A stretch of 64,000 nt of DNA from Adineta ricciae (GCA_905250025.1 CAJNOJ010000071.1:310001-374000); one strand, 5' to 3'; counted from the first letter of the stretch, positions 20,996 through 33,282 are shown. Program-made: numbers and translations. Notes: a model not told the origin generated them from the sequence alone.

Positions 20996-23900
20996 ATGGC
21001 TGCTGGTCAATCTTTTTATTCGGTAAGACTATGTTCTATCATTTCAATAATGATTAAAGCTTTTGTATTTAGAAAATGTTGGATAGTTACGAACCACAAG
21101 TTAGTTTTTTAGGTGCGAAAGCTCAAACAATAAATGAACATCTAACGGAATCGTTTACTCCATTACAATTAATTGCAATAACATCGATAGCCACCGCTAT
21201 TGGAATTGGTGTTTATCAATTCATATTTGGACATGACGAAAGTAAGATATAGCACGAAAGATAGATCTTTATTATACGAGGTATCTTAGATGTGCCCACA
21301 CGTATCAAACAAGCCATATTTCGTTTGGCTCGCCGTATACCAGCAGTGCAACGACAGATCACCAAAGCACGAGACGATACCTTACGATCAGTTTATCACA
21401 GTATGGCTAAAAGTATTCAAGGTCATCAATTTGCCAAAGCTTTACCAAATAAAGGCCTTTCCAAAGTAGAACTTTCCATCTATAGAAAGTAATCCGGAGC
21501 TTATTTTCTCTTAGGATGCACTTATCGCAAAACTTCAGCAATATCGCACGTTTGAAAATATTAACTATGAAACAGGCAAAGTTTCTGGTTGTGTTTACAA
21601 GCTATCGAATGATGATGCAAACGCTATCTACAACATGGTATGCGGTTTGCTTGTCATGAGACTTTCTCGAATCTTCTCTAGGTTTTCGAACTATTTGGTG
21701 AATCAAATCCACTTCACGCCGATGTTTTCCCTGATATTCGAACAATGGAAGCAGAAGTCGTTCGATGTGTCGCAACAATGTTTCATGGTGACGAAAATGT
21801 TTGTGGAACTGTAAGTAAAGGTCGCTTTCAATGATAGAAATTCTCTCCCTATCCAACATATTTAGATGACATCGGGTGGTACTGAATCATTACTCATGGC
21901 CTGTAAAACTTACCGTGATTTAGCTATTTCCAAAGGCATAAAAAGACCTGAAATGTAAGTACATACTGTTCTCATTTGGATAAAACATATGCGCGCCTTC
22001 ATTCGGCTACTTCTACAATGGACTATATGCATATACATATATAGTCATTTGCATATATCTTTTTGACTCACTTGTACGACACATTACAAAGGATAGAAGA
22101 ATAGAGGCGGTCGGCGGCGAGTTCTGACAATAGACACATCAACGCTGATGATGATTACATTTGTATGGATGTGTTCGCTCTCGTCTACCGCGTACAGCAC
22201 AATTATGAATGCATTCAAGCTTTTCGTCGGCCTATTTGAAAAGAGGAGGAAACAAATGGTTAACGTTTTTGAGCTTTTTCTTTTTCTTAAAACATGTTTT
22301 TAAAATAGAAAATAATTAGAAACAGAAAAAAACGCAGTGGAAATGATATTTGCCGATAAGATGAACTTCCTCCATAAAGTAGATCATCCGATCTTAAATA
22401 GAAATCATTATTACATTGTTCACTGTTACATCGCTTTATGGTTATTATATCAATATGAGGAGATGTTGATAAGGAGCCAAGTTTCGATTCGAGTAGAACA
22501 GGTCCATCAATTGACATATCATCATAAGGTGAACAATCACGGATAGCTCGTGTTAATGTTACGGTAGATAGTTCACGTTTCGAAACACTTGACGAAAAAG
22601 TACGATTATGTATGATAGCGAAATAACAAAATGTTCGACATGTCTGTACGGGTATTTGCTTTGTAAATTCTCCACAGCCAGGTCCATCGATATGATTGTC
22701 ACATATTAAACATTGAAAATCATACGCATCGACAATGGACGAATATTCGAATAGTAGTAAGAAAAGACTAAACAGTAGAGTTAAATAATACCAATCCATT
22801 CCATTGATTATCTAAAATGAGTAACCTTGAAATGAAACAGATTCTATCGTTTTTCTCTATCTTGTTATCGCATTGTTTTATCTACATGTATCTCTTTTTA
22901 TATACATAATGTAGATTAGTAAATTTGTTCATAAAAGCATCACATACATCGCGTTTTGTCGCTCGACCGATCTAAATGCGACACGCCGCTTGTTCGATTA
23001 CATCATTACTTACGTTCGTATACACACTTGTTGTTTCGTCACTCGTTTTTGATAGGAAATCTATGATGAATTAATGCTGTTATTTAATTCACGCACGAAT
23101 GAATATATCGACAAAGAAAGACTTCAAGCAGGGAATTTTGCGAAAAAAACAAATGTGTCCGAGTAATTTGTAGCATCGATCGATCTCATCTTGTCTGTCC
23201 TGTCATCGATCAAAGTCGAGTTATCTTCGACTTAATACAGAGTGGAAAAGAAGGAGAGAGAAAAAATTGCGTCACGTACTATCGGCGATCGAAGAAATAT
23301 TCTTCTGGTAGGAAAAAATGTGTGTACGAATGAAATTTTCTCACATCTGAGATCGAAACGAAGTAAAAATGCGTCGAATGACATCGAGAAGGAGGAGAAA
23401 AAAAAATGGTAGAAGAATCAACGCTAACAGGATGAATTTATCTCTGGTCAATTAGGCTACAAGAAGTGTAGAATATGTTTGATCGAAGCGCCGTGTATAT
23501 GTTAGTATCATTATCGAAGCTTGAATGCTCATGTTGACCGTGCAATATAAATAAACAAAAGGAGGAAAAATGATGAAGAAAAAATGAGAGTCGCCTATAA
23601 GCTATTATTGATTCGATTAGTAAAGGTGTTGTTATTATTCTTTCAAACAATGTACATATAAATGTAATGGAATGTGTAAGAAAAAAAAATGTGATGAAAA
23701 TGAAAGGGTAATTCAGTTGTTCTCATCAATAACACGATTGTATTGTTGTTACTCTAATTCTCTTTTTTTTGTTCTTCTTCTTCTTTTCTCATCTCTTGCG
23801 GACACAAACATACACATCGATTGACCTCAATAATCAAAGGAAAAAAGGCGAATAGTACTTTTTTTCTCCTTCTCCGTCTTTTCTTACCTCTATAGGTTCA

Positions 23901-26900
23901 ACTGTACAAGGAAGAAATACGATTTTGACATTTTCTTTCATTTAATTCTTGTCGCGCTCTTCTTTCCTCGACAGGTACACATACACATGCACAGATAACT
24001 ATATTAATAGTCTTCTCTGTTTGATGACTACTCTTGTACTAATAATCGAGTTTAAGGTAATGACATCAGATGAAAACTAAACGACAAGGAAATAGAACTC
24101 TAACTGTGCATAGCCTCGAGACAGGCAGAGTGACTAGTTAATAGAGTCTCGTTGTATTACATTTCCGCTCGTAAATCAAGTAAGAAAAAGGAACGGCCAG
24201 ATATGAATGAGATTTGTACCAAATGTTGTTTATCTATATACTTAGTACGATTTCGTCTTTTCTCTTTCTTCTCTTGTCGAATTCAATCTGATAACCAGCT
24301 CACGTCGGGATACTTGACTTTCAAACTGCTCGATGTTCTGATTCGATCACTTGAAATAGTAACTAAATGAAAAAAAAATGCTTTGATTCAATCTCATTTT
24401 TATGTGAGAATCAATCTTTCAAACGCATGCTCATTTCTTTCTTGTCTCGCTGTGATTGATGATGTCAACAGCAGTGAATAGCAATCTATTATGGTATTAT
24501 TGTACGTAGTTAGTTATGTATCATTGAAGACATACCCTTCGCATGAGATCGATGCTATAGTGATTAACTTTGTTCTTTGTTACTCGAGTTTATTCTCTCC
24601 TTCTTAACATTGAATCGCGTATGTCTATATCTTAGTAAAGAAAAAAAATGAGAAAGAGAGAGAGAGAACAAGGAAGAAGGATGACATGGCCGGTGGTTGA
24701 CTGGAGAGACGGAAAAGAGAGTGGTCACTTCACTTTCTCTCTTGTCATCGACAGAAGGAAGCAGCATCTAATTTTGAATTATGATAGAAGCAGACGGCAA
24801 AGAAGAGACATGAAGACAAGCAAGGAGAAACGAGGGAAACCATACTTCCATTGTTATGTTGTCAAAATATATCAAAAGATTAATCGACATAAATCAGTCG
24901 ACGACGATAGCATGCATCGAAGTTCTGCGATTCATATCTATATGAACGTAATTAATAAGTAATGACGAGAGCAGAGAAGAAAGTGAACGATTACATGAGA
25001 GATAGTCATTCAATATTTCAACAGATATATTGTGTAGATGAGAGTTTCCGAGTGTCTTTCTCGACGAGTACTTGAAGGGATGCGAGAAAAAAAATCTCAA
25101 GTGTACTCCATTATAGATTCCTCTTCATAGTTGACATTAAAATAAATAAAAAGTTACATATGTAAATACGCCGAAGAGAATTACTGTCAAAAGAAAACGT
25201 CTAAAATTCAATGAACAAGGTACTCTCAAATCTGATTAGGAGTGATATTAGTCGACTTGATCAGTCTGTGATTTTGCATTGCGAAATATGTTTGTTACAG
25301 GAAGATGAAAGTGACTTGCTTACGTGTTTGTGAGATCGATTAAATGTAACATAACACGCATTCGGCACATGAAATCTCTCCGGAACTTGTTCTATCTTAT
25401 TCATCATTCTAATATGGCTGACTCAAGCGGAATTAAAACGAGAAAGATGCCAATGTTTCTGTTTCACACTACTATCATGTGGGAATAACTATGTGAATGT
25501 GAGAGAGATCTTTTGCCTTGACAAGATACAGTCACACGGTCAGTAACAGCTAACAAGACTGCAATTAAACATACATACATTTATTTCCGCTGGCAGAATT
25601 TTCATTCGTGCAATACGTATCTGGTCTTGACATAGAATACAAAAAGAAGAGAAAAGAGAAACTTCGAATTGGAGCGTGCTTCCGTTACACATATAAAAGA
25701 GAAAGAACCGATGATGATGAATTTTTCTTCTATACTACAGAGAGAAGAACAAAAACGGGTAGCCGTCGTAGTAGTAGTAGTGTGTGTCATAATCACACTT
25801 CAATGGTGCGTGTGAATACCAACTAGGAATGGATCTATGTATTAAGCAATCGATTGACACCTTGTATTCTCTCCTGTTCGAACAGATGTGTTACTACTAT
25901 TGTATTAAACGATTTTGTTCATTATCTTTTAAATCCCTTTTCATAATATTTTATAAAATGACGATCGATGAATACATTCGATGCACACACACACGCATAT
26001 ACATAAATTTAAATGGTACTATTCAAATAGATGCTTTCATTCACGCAGCGTTCGAACTCCCTCATATTGAATGCATGCCTTTTGCTCCTCAATAACGATG
26101 TAGCAACTCTCGAATATGTTCGATCACAGAGGATAGAAACTGACGTTTGTACTGTCATTCTTGTCAGACAAAAGCAACTCTTTACACATCTGACTAGCAC
26201 CTGTGTTTTGATGTAGCTAAATAAGATATCTATCGACAATATAGCCATCTTATCTGTATTTTATTCTAACTATGCGTAGACACATACATACATACATATA
26301 AATCTCTGCATGATTGCTTACAGTAATTCATAACATTTATGGAAGAGAAACAGGTTATTGCAACGATGCATTTATACTAATCAATGATACATCCATGTAA
26401 AACGACTAAAAGGCGAAGACAGAAAGAGAGAGAGAAAGAAAGAGGATGTATGCAAGCTGAGAGACATTGTTTTTCTTACAAATAATCAAGCTAGTTTTTC
26501 TTTTCTAACATGTTTCTATAGTAAAAAGGCAGTTGAAAGAGAGGAAGAGAGAGAAAGAGACAGAGAAAGAAAGGCACCCATTTCTCCACCCACCACTTAC
26601 CGCTCTTCATTCTGTCGTCTTTTTCCTTGTTATTCCTACTAACGAAAGACGACTCCCTGGTGAGAACGACCGGACACTCAAGAATGCCATGCAGTCAGGC
26701 AGCAATGAAGTGGCTTCTATTGCTTTCTCTCTTATTCAAGAAAACGAAGCAATAAGAGAATATTTAACATCTATTCTTTCTGTTTTTTATTGAACCTTTC
26801 ATTTCTTTCTATACATATACATCTCGCTAAAACGAGCGCATATAAAATAGAGTGCAAAGAAAAGAATACCTTGAAAAAACCGAAAGAGGTTACGTATATA

Positions 26901-29016
26901 GATGTTGCTTCAATCAATCAGACTTATGTGCATGCACACGCGTATGGACATAAATGGCTATTGGGCTTTGTCAACATCAAATGTGTCTGTGTGTGTGTCG
27001 TTAAATGTTTGTGTCTATTATTTGTGTCTGCCGGCCACAAAGCCTAGGCAAGAAGAAGTAGAAGAAAATTGACGAGAAAAAAGAACAATTATTTCAACTT
27101 TAATCAAACGAAGTAAAGACGAGGAGACCTAAGAACGTCGTGTCAAAGCGTAAACGATGAACTCTTGATTAACTCGATCAATATGAAAGAATGACTTTCA
27201 CAAGGGACGTTGATTTCATGAGAAATTGTCAGAAATGTAAATGACGATTTTGCACGATTGAATTGATTTTGTCAAATCAAAATGGGTTCCATTTGTTGTC
27301 AAGGTTATTTTTATCAAAAAAAAGTACACTTATACCTTTTTCTCCTTTCCCCTATACAATAATGTCGAGTTCAATTGATTTCACGATAAAAAATATCGAG
27401 CATACTTACCGAAGAATCAATATGATTGCATTTCGTTGGATTTTTCACCTTTCTCTTTGTTTTCAATGAAAGGCAGAAGTCAATATCAGAATTATCAATG
27501 GTTGCCACATGTAAACTGAAGCAATAGAAATTATCGTATAGTTTGTCCTATTCTTCATGCACATTTATCGTAAGATTAGACGAAACTGATATTTGATCGT
27601 ATAAATAAACATTCAACAGATGAGTTCTATTTTATCTTTATCTTCTAGTATCATGCCCGAAACAGCTCATCCAGCGTTCAACAAAGTATGTCCAACTATA
27701 TCTTTTGATAATCACAATCGATTCTTCTAGGCTTGCTCTTATTTCAAAATCAAATTGACACGTATTCCTGTCGATCCGAAAACACTCGAAGTTGATGTGA
27801 AGAAAATGCGTCGAGCGATTTCTAGAAATACTTGCATGGTAAATCTATCTGATTTGAAAGAGATTGTTCAAATTTATTTTCTAAATAATAGCTTGTTGCA
27901 TCGGCACCAAACTTTCCACATGGTGCTATCGACCCAGTCGAAGAAATTTCCAAAGTAATCGGTTCAAACTTTGTTAACTCGTCTTTACATGAATCTTTTT
28001 AGCTTGCTTTGGAATATAATATCCCATTACATGTTGACGGATGTCTAGGTGGTTTCCTTATTGCATTTATGGATGAAGCTGGTTTTCCATTAAAACCATT
28101 CGATTTTCGCGTACCGGGTGTAACCAGTATCAGTTGTGATACGCATAAAGTACAATTTGCTTTTCTCGCTGATAAAATCGAATATTTCATGTATGTATGA
28201 TATTTCAGTATGGTTTTACACCAAAAGGAGCATCAGTTATTCTATATCGAACACCGGAAATTCGTGCACATCAGTTCTATGCTCTTTCTGATTGGCCAGG
28301 TGGTATCTATGCTTCTCCATCGATTGCTGGCAGTCGTTCAGGCTTTTTAATCGCATGTTGTTGGGCGACACTTATGTATTATGGTCATGAAGGTTATGTT
28401 CGAGAAACTCGAAAGATTATTCAAGTTACACGAGCCATTGCTGATGGGTATGATGAATTGATTCTTTTGCTACAGACCAGACGTCTGTTGATTTATGTCT
28501 CTTTTAGCTGGAGTAAAATTGATGGCCTTTATCTTTTACATCACCCGGATGTAAGTGTTGTTGCGGTTGGCTCGGATAAATTCAATATTTATTACTTGAT
28601 TGATGCACTAATCGCCAAAGGATGGCATTTGAATGGTCTACAAAATCCACCTGGGTTCGTCAATAGAATAGTCATCAAAAAATAGTTTTGAAACGCATAA
28701 ATTTTGTTCTAGTTTACATATTGCCGTAACTCAAGTTCATACTCAACCAGGGTTTGTAGAAAAACTACTTGATGATACACGAGAATGTGTTGCAGACATT
28801 CTCCGATCAGATAATAAAAACGATACACCTACTGTATGTAAACTTCTTCTATTCAATAATGTCGGCACATCCGATTCTCTATTCTAGGCTGTGATTTACG
28901 GTACTAGTCAAAAGGTACCTGATAAATCACTTGTTGCCGACATGGCCAAATTATATGTCGGCGCATGCTATGATACACGTATTCCAACGACGTCCAGTGC
29001 TGATGGAAACGAATGA
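20996..29016 (+). CDS. SGPL1: Sphingosine-1-phosphate lyase
   Basis: Fourteen exons join in frame to 567 aa (human is 568): 20996-21022, 21073-21241, 21290-21465, 21515-21637, 21682-21810, 21866-21954, 27649-27685, 27731-27838, 27892-27954, 28003-28149, 28209-28447, 28508-28654, 28713-28833 and 28888-29016. An N-terminal TM ([20 protein letters not shown]) anchors the enzyme in the ER. The PLP-dependent group II decarboxylase fold follows: [36 protein letters not shown]. The PLP lysine is in SCDTHK (K356, last codon of exon 10), continuing YGFTPKG across the intron. [13 protein letters not shown] is also typical. It cleaves sphingosine-1-phosphate into phosphoethanolamine and hexadecenal. All active-site motifs are intact. 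Odd feature: the sixth intron is 5.7 kb, whereas all others are about 45-60 nt, and it contains an antisense gene. Confidence 0.95.
22287..22799 (-). CDS. Ly6/three-finger-like GPI-anchored protein nested in the SGPL1 intron
   Basis: Single-exon frame of 170 aa on the strand opposite SGPL1. Residues 1-25 form a signal peptide ([19 protein letters not shown], then VDAYDF). The mature part begins [15 protein letters not shown], followed by TCRTFCYF, an N-glycosylation site (HNRT), RDCSPYDD, and ends [10 protein letters not shown]. Eight or so cysteines with CxxC at the start and C-x4-CN at the end are the LU/three-finger pattern. A hydrophobic C terminus ([14 protein letters not shown]) after [11 protein letters not shown] suggests GPI-anchor processing. 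Sleepless/quiver-like proteins of this kind act at the cell surface, often on channels or receptors; the partner here is unknown. Confidence 0.6.
   Translation of the reverse strand: MDWYYLTLLFSLFLLLFEYSSIVDAYDFQCLICDNHIDGPGCGEFTKQIPVQTCRTFCYFAIIHNRTFSSSVSKRELSTVTLTRAIRDCSPYDDMSIDGPVLLESKLGSLSTSPHIDIITIKRCNSEQCNNDFYLRSDDLLYGGSSSYRQISFPLRFFLFLIIFYFKNMF
22800..27648. other. Right part of the giant SGPL1 intron
   Basis: About 4.8 kb without a supportable coding exon. It contains purine-rich GA runs (near 24645-24680, 26420-26450, 26530-26570), short CA/GT repeats (near 25984-25995 and 26983-27000) and many short frames without features. The left part (21955-22286) has an AT-rich patch with ATATGCATATACATATATA and ATTTGCAT near 22024-22060. 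No tRNA or repeat family was recognised. The composition could fit regulatory or non-coding RNA sequence, but nothing specific shows this. Confidence 0.4.
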
Positions 29017-29396
29017 GAAGAATGTTTTAGTGAATCGAACCGAATATTTGTTTTTCAAGTCATGACTAACGCAATTATTCTTATATCTATGAATATTTTT
29101 TTACGAAATCTTTTTCTTTTCTTGTCGTGTGAAACAGTCTACTGCAATATTTGTTTCTATCAAAGTCAATTTGTTGTGGAAAATATCTATAGTTGTTCGT
29201 CGTGATGATTTTTTTTCTAGAAAAAACGTTTTTTGATATTGTTTCTTAATTATTGCAACAAAAGGTATAATTTGCCCGTTTCTATTCATATAACCAACCT
29301 TGCTTGTCATGATATGCATGAGGGTTTACTAATACTCTTCTTGTCCTTGAGAAAACAGAACAGAGATTTGTTACTTTTTTTCATAGGAGAACTTCA
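29017..29396. other. Spacer between SGPL1 and the small Cys-rich protein gene
   Basis: 3' flank of SGPL1 and 5' flank of the 62-aa gene; no supported frame. Confidence 0.4.
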
Positions 29397-29639
29397 ATGG
29401 AAAGAGAAGATAGAAAAGTGACTCGAACACAACCTACGAGCATAGTTTCCTCTTCGTCATATCAACAATCTGGTATTCGAGTAGCACCTACAGGTATTCG
29501 TGGCGGAGGTGGTTCATACTTTCATCTGTAAGCATTTATTTGTCCTTTTTTTTGTCTGAACTAATCACACCTGTAATTTAGGATTTACGGTTGTGTGGCA
29601 GGTTTTTGCATCTGGTGTATTATGGAAGAATGTTGCTGA
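29397..29639 (+). CDS. Small Cys-rich tail protein, CYSTM-like
   Basis: Two exons, 29397-29527 and 29582-29639, join in phase to 62 aa across a 54-nt intron. The N-terminal two thirds are hydrophilic, Ser/Thr-rich and Gly-rich (GIRGGGGSYFHL). The last 19 residues are a short hydrophobic Cys-rich segment ending in acidic-Cys: IYGCVAGFCIWCIMEECC. This architecture (disordered start, C-terminal Cys-rich membrane segment) is that of CYSTM stress-associated tail-anchored proteins; the assignment is by pattern only. An AATAAA at 29704-29709 would serve its 3' end and directly abuts the stop codon of the convergent claudin-like gene. Confidence 0.55.
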
Positions 29640-29709
29640 TATGTGTAAAAGTTTTTGATAAACGAATTTCTGTTATGAAAACAGTGTTTTTGTGAATATA
29701 TATAATAAA

Positions 29710-30261
29710 CTATCCAAAATTGACCGTGCTACGACTATTACCATAACTATAACCTGCATCGAAGGCGAATAGAACAGTTATGACAAAGCCACAAATACAG
29801 GCGATAACCATTAAAACCATACTGTAACCAATTGTGACATAAATAAGGTTGCGACTAAAATGTTCGATAACATATTTAGCAAACAGAAGAGAACCAACGA
29901 GAATAAGAACAGAGCCGATCAATGGTAATAAGGGTGTAGATAATTTCAAAAAATACTTTGGTAAAAACTGTTTGATGATAATAGCAATGACAACGCCCAC
30001 GGTTAGGATAACCACACCAGCTATTTGTAAACCTTGAACTGTCTGAAATGCAGATTTAATATCCGCACAGCTTGTAATGCTACCGTTTCCAATCTCCATG
30101 CTGCTACATTGTTGAAAAAGTCCATATGTACTACTCGCTTCTTGGTCGACTAAATTTACTACAATCCATTTTGGTGTTGCAAGAGCAACAATACCAAGAA
30201 TAATTGGAATAAGACCAACAATAGCACTAATAATAATCAAAATGAATTTATTATTGATCAT
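29710..30261 (-). CDS. Claudin-like four-TM protein, copy 1
   Basis: Single-exon, 183 aa, four hydrophobic segments (about residues 5-29, 75-97, 107-129, 139-168). The first extracellular loop has PKW...YGLFQQC...SC, resembling the claudin/PMP22 signature W-GLW-C-C with Phe in place of the second Trp. TM1 has the motif GLIPIILGIVALATPKW, shared with the next two copies (IIPLILGIAGF, IIPIALGIVGLV). Such proteins build cell-cell junctions or membrane domains; here the family is tandemly triplicated. Confidence 0.7.
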   Translation of the reverse strand: MINNKFILIIISAIVGLIPIILGIVALATPKWIVVNLVDQEASSTYGLFQQCSSMEIGNGSITSCADIKSAFQTVQGLQIAGVVILTVGVVIAIIIKQFLPKYFLKLSTPLLPLIGSVLILVGSLLFAKYVIEHFSRNLIYVTIGYSMVLMVIACICGFVITVLFAFDAGYSYGNSRSTVNFG

Positions 30262-30592
30262 TGCTACTGATATTCAATGAGTTCGTTAAATGTCGAATAA
30301 TGTTACAAGCAGTCAGAAGTGATTTGATGCTGATGATAAATTTCACCGACCATTATAAATACGTTTCTCTCGGCAATAAATAGAATACTTTAGATTTTCA
30401 GATAGGTTTTATTATAGTAACTCGCGATATAAATAAATGAAACAAAACAAAGTTTTCAATCTGCTAACAAAGATTTATAATCTTTTCGAAAAAGATAACG
30501 CGACAGATACTGCTTATAGTATGTTTTCTTCTCAAATTTTTCATACATAAATCATCATTTGTTCCAATACTTTCCATCTGTGTGAACTGTTT
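30262..30592. other. Spacer between claudin-like copies 1 and 2
   Basis: No gene seen; 5' flank of copy 1 and 3' flank of copy 2. Confidence 0.4.
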
Positions 30593-31126
30593 TTAATAAA
30601 TATTGACATTGGAAAGTATATGCCGTTGAATATAACCAGCAGTGAAGGAGAAGTAAACGGCAAGCAAACATCCAATAGCACTCGTTGATAGCATAAGTAT
30701 TAAACTATATCCGAAATTCATTTTTAGGACGGGACTATCAGGATTCATCTCGAGGATACTTTCGATGTAAAAAATAAAACCAATTATCATCGAAAATACA
30801 CCGAGAATGATAACGATCGGTGTAAGAAAATGAATCGAGCGTTTATCAACAAATCCGGTGAATAGCACACTAAGAATAATACCCATGGCTAAGACAGCAT
30901 AACCGGTGATCTGTAAATACTGAGAAATACGACAAGATTGAACAGTATCACATTGGCTTGTTCCGTTCCGATATCGGTGAAAAAGATCGTAGGTAACCGG
31001 TGTTGATAATGATTCATCGTATGTGACACTGATCCATGATGACGTTGTGAAACCAGCAATACCCAAAATAAGAGGAATTATACCAAGAATAAGACCTATA
31101 ACTGCAAACTTTTGATAGTAATGCAT
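30593..31126 (-). CDS. Claudin-like four-TM protein, copy 2
   Basis: Start at 31126 (MHYYQKFAVIGLILGIIPL), 177 aa. An upstream in-frame ATG at 31177 would add 17 residues ahead of TM1 and is less likely. Four hydrophobic segments; loop 1 reads SSW...YDLFHRY...QCDTVQSC, with the paired cysteines conserved. The third and fourth TMs are separated by ESILEMNPDSPVLKMNFGYS. Same strand and similar size as its neighbours, so a tandem duplicate. Confidence 0.68.
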   Translation of the reverse strand: MHYYQKFAVIGLILGIIPLILGIAGFTTSSWISVTYDESLSTPVTYDLFHRYRNGTSQCDTVQSCRISQYLQITGYAVLAMGIILSVLFTGFVDKRSIHFLTPIVIILGVFSMIIGFIFYIESILEMNPDSPVLKMNFGYSLILMLSTSAIGCLLAVYFSFTAGYIQRHILSNVNIY

Positions 31127-31682
31127 TTTTAACAAACCAAAATCCACAAATGAACCATACAGGAAAAGTTCAAACAAAAAATATTCATAGAAATCAACGA
31201 TTTATTATTCCTGTCAGTTATGACATAATGAATAAAGATATAAAAATATTATTGAGTTCATATATAGTTTTCAAAATAGAGAAATTAGACGAGCAGATGC
31301 CGATCTGTAGAAACACTCTTTCCTATTTATCTTTCATAAATTATGTAGACTTATTGCGAGAGTTAACTGGCAAATGATCAAACTATCACGTTGCACTGAG
31401 CCAAACATAATTTGGACGATTCAGAGTAGAACTTTCTTCATCTGGATACTTATCAAATATTATCCATACATAAATCAATATAGAATTGCTTTTTCTTTAT
31501 TCAATTGTCGCAGATTTTTAACAAAAATCGAAATACGGAACAATATTTTATGTTTAAAACAGATATTAAAAATGTTAATAGTAGTCTATTGCTATTTTGT
31601 TAGATATTCTGTTATAAGCATAACATTAGATAATAAAAGTAATCGAATTTTTGAAGAAAAAAACGAAGCTAATCGAGAAAAA
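31127..31682. other. Spacer between claudin-like copies 2 and 3
   Basis: A 107-codon plus-strand frame (31374-31697) overlaps the end of copy 3 and has no recognisable domain; not called. Otherwise AT-rich spacer. Confidence 0.4.
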
Positions 31683-32213
31683 CTAAAATCGAACTGATTC
31701 TCGAACAATAATAGTTGCACTAGTACGATTATGATATTGATGATTGCCACAAGCAGTAACCACTGCTAAATAAACAGCTACAATATATCCACTAATACCA
31801 GCAGCAATCATTAATATGAAACTCCATCCTAAACCCTCCCGTTTAACACACTCTTGAAACAGAATAAGACCAACGAGTATAGCACTTGGCCCAAGTATTA
31901 GTAGAATTTGTGGTAGTAATCGAAGCCAGCGATTTTTAACTAGCGTGTGCAGGACAACGGTAGCTATAATACCAACACCAATAGCAGCGACACCACCTAT
32001 TTCCAAACCTTGAATTGCACTTTGCTTGGCAGGTTTAAAACATAATTGAAAATCAATAGTATCACTATCAGTATTATTTTTAACATCGAAAAGATTGTAT
32101 TGTACGCTGTTATACTGATGCCATTGTTTAGTGACGAGTCCCACAATACCCAGTGCAATTGGAATAATGCCAAGAATAACTCCAGCGAGAACTAATTTGC
32201 GTGGTAATTGCAT
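31683..32213 (-). CDS. Claudin-like four-TM protein, copy 3
   Basis: Single-exon, 176 aa. TM1 is VLAGVILGIIPIALGIVGLV, followed by loop 1 KQW...YNLF...LC. TM2 GLEIGGVAAIGVGIIATVVL closely parallels GLQIAGVVILTVGVVIAIII of copy 1. Loop 1 is shorter and lacks one of the paired cysteines, so it is the most divergent copy. Head-to-head with MTTP across about 1.07 kb. Confidence 0.66.
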   Translation of the reverse strand: MQLPRKLVLAGVILGIIPIALGIVGLVTKQWHQYNSVQYNLFDVKNNTDSDTIDFQLCFKPAKQSAIQGLEIGGVAAIGVGIIATVVLHTLVKNRWLRLLPQILLILGPSAILVGLILFQECVKREGLGWSFILMIAAGISGYIVAVYLAVVTACGNHQYHNRTSATIIVRESVRF

Positions 32214-33282
32214 TATTCAAGTATATAATGGTAACAAGTAACTTTCGTTGTGTGGTTGTCTGTAACAATTCTTTTTCCAAGTATAAGATAATGAAAGAAA
32301 AACGACAACGACGATCACCTTCACTAGTTTATGATTTGACTCACCACTATATCATACCATTATGTCATAAAATAACTCTTTTTTTCTGACAAAAGTTTAG
32401 TATTCAGATTGCTTCTTTATATATATATATATATACTAGCTGTATTCTGCCATCGTAAAATATATTGTCCTTCATGAAATTACCTTTAAGAAAAAGAAGA
32501 AAAGACTCTGAAGTCAATTTGTCAGTAGTACATTTTAAGATTTGGCTTTCAGGATGTATCAACTACGAGACATACGCTGCAAAAATTGTTAAATCAATAT
32601 CTAAATGATTAGTTGAAACAAAAGAGTGAAATTCATGTAAAAAATAGTACTCTATACGAGTTTGTTTTGTATGGATAGAATATGATAAGTCTCTAGATTT
32701 CAACACTCAGCTGTCTATGATATCGAGGAAAAGAACTATTGCAGATTTATATCCAACAACACCATTAAAGTCCTTTCAGATGCCAATTAACAACTACAGT
32801 AACACAAACTTCTTGATACGAATTTCAACTAAACAATCTGTCGTACAGTTCGTGTGAAAACATTTCTTTTCGTTGTCGATTGACCATCGAGTCTATTCGT
32901 TCGAATGGCGAACTTATCATGATAAATTCTATTCTTTCATATGTTCGGGTCATTCTTCCTTTCCTTTCCCAAATCTTCTTTTATTTCTTCGTTATAGAAA
33001 TAACTCATCCTGTTCTGTTTTTCTCTTCTCTTCTCTTTTTTTTTCTGTTGCCCGTTATAACTTATGATCGCTGGCTTGCATACATTGGCTGAGATATGTA
33101 CTATCGCCACCGCTTACATCCATCGAATATCAACTAGGACCATCATAAATACATGCGCGTTCTACTCATTGATATCTCTACATATATACAAGAGAAAAGG
33201 AAAAGAAAAGAAAAGAAAAGAATAATTTCTTTCTTCTAACATTCGCCATTCTGCTGATCACTCTTTCTAGTTCACCACGAAG
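32214..33282. promoter_or_regulatory. Divergent region between claudin-like copy 3 and MTTP
   Basis: No gene. It contains a TA microsatellite near 32420-32436, a CT-rich stretch near 33020-33050 and an (AAAAG)n run near 33195-33225 shortly before the MTTP start. It holds both promoters. Confidence 0.45.
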
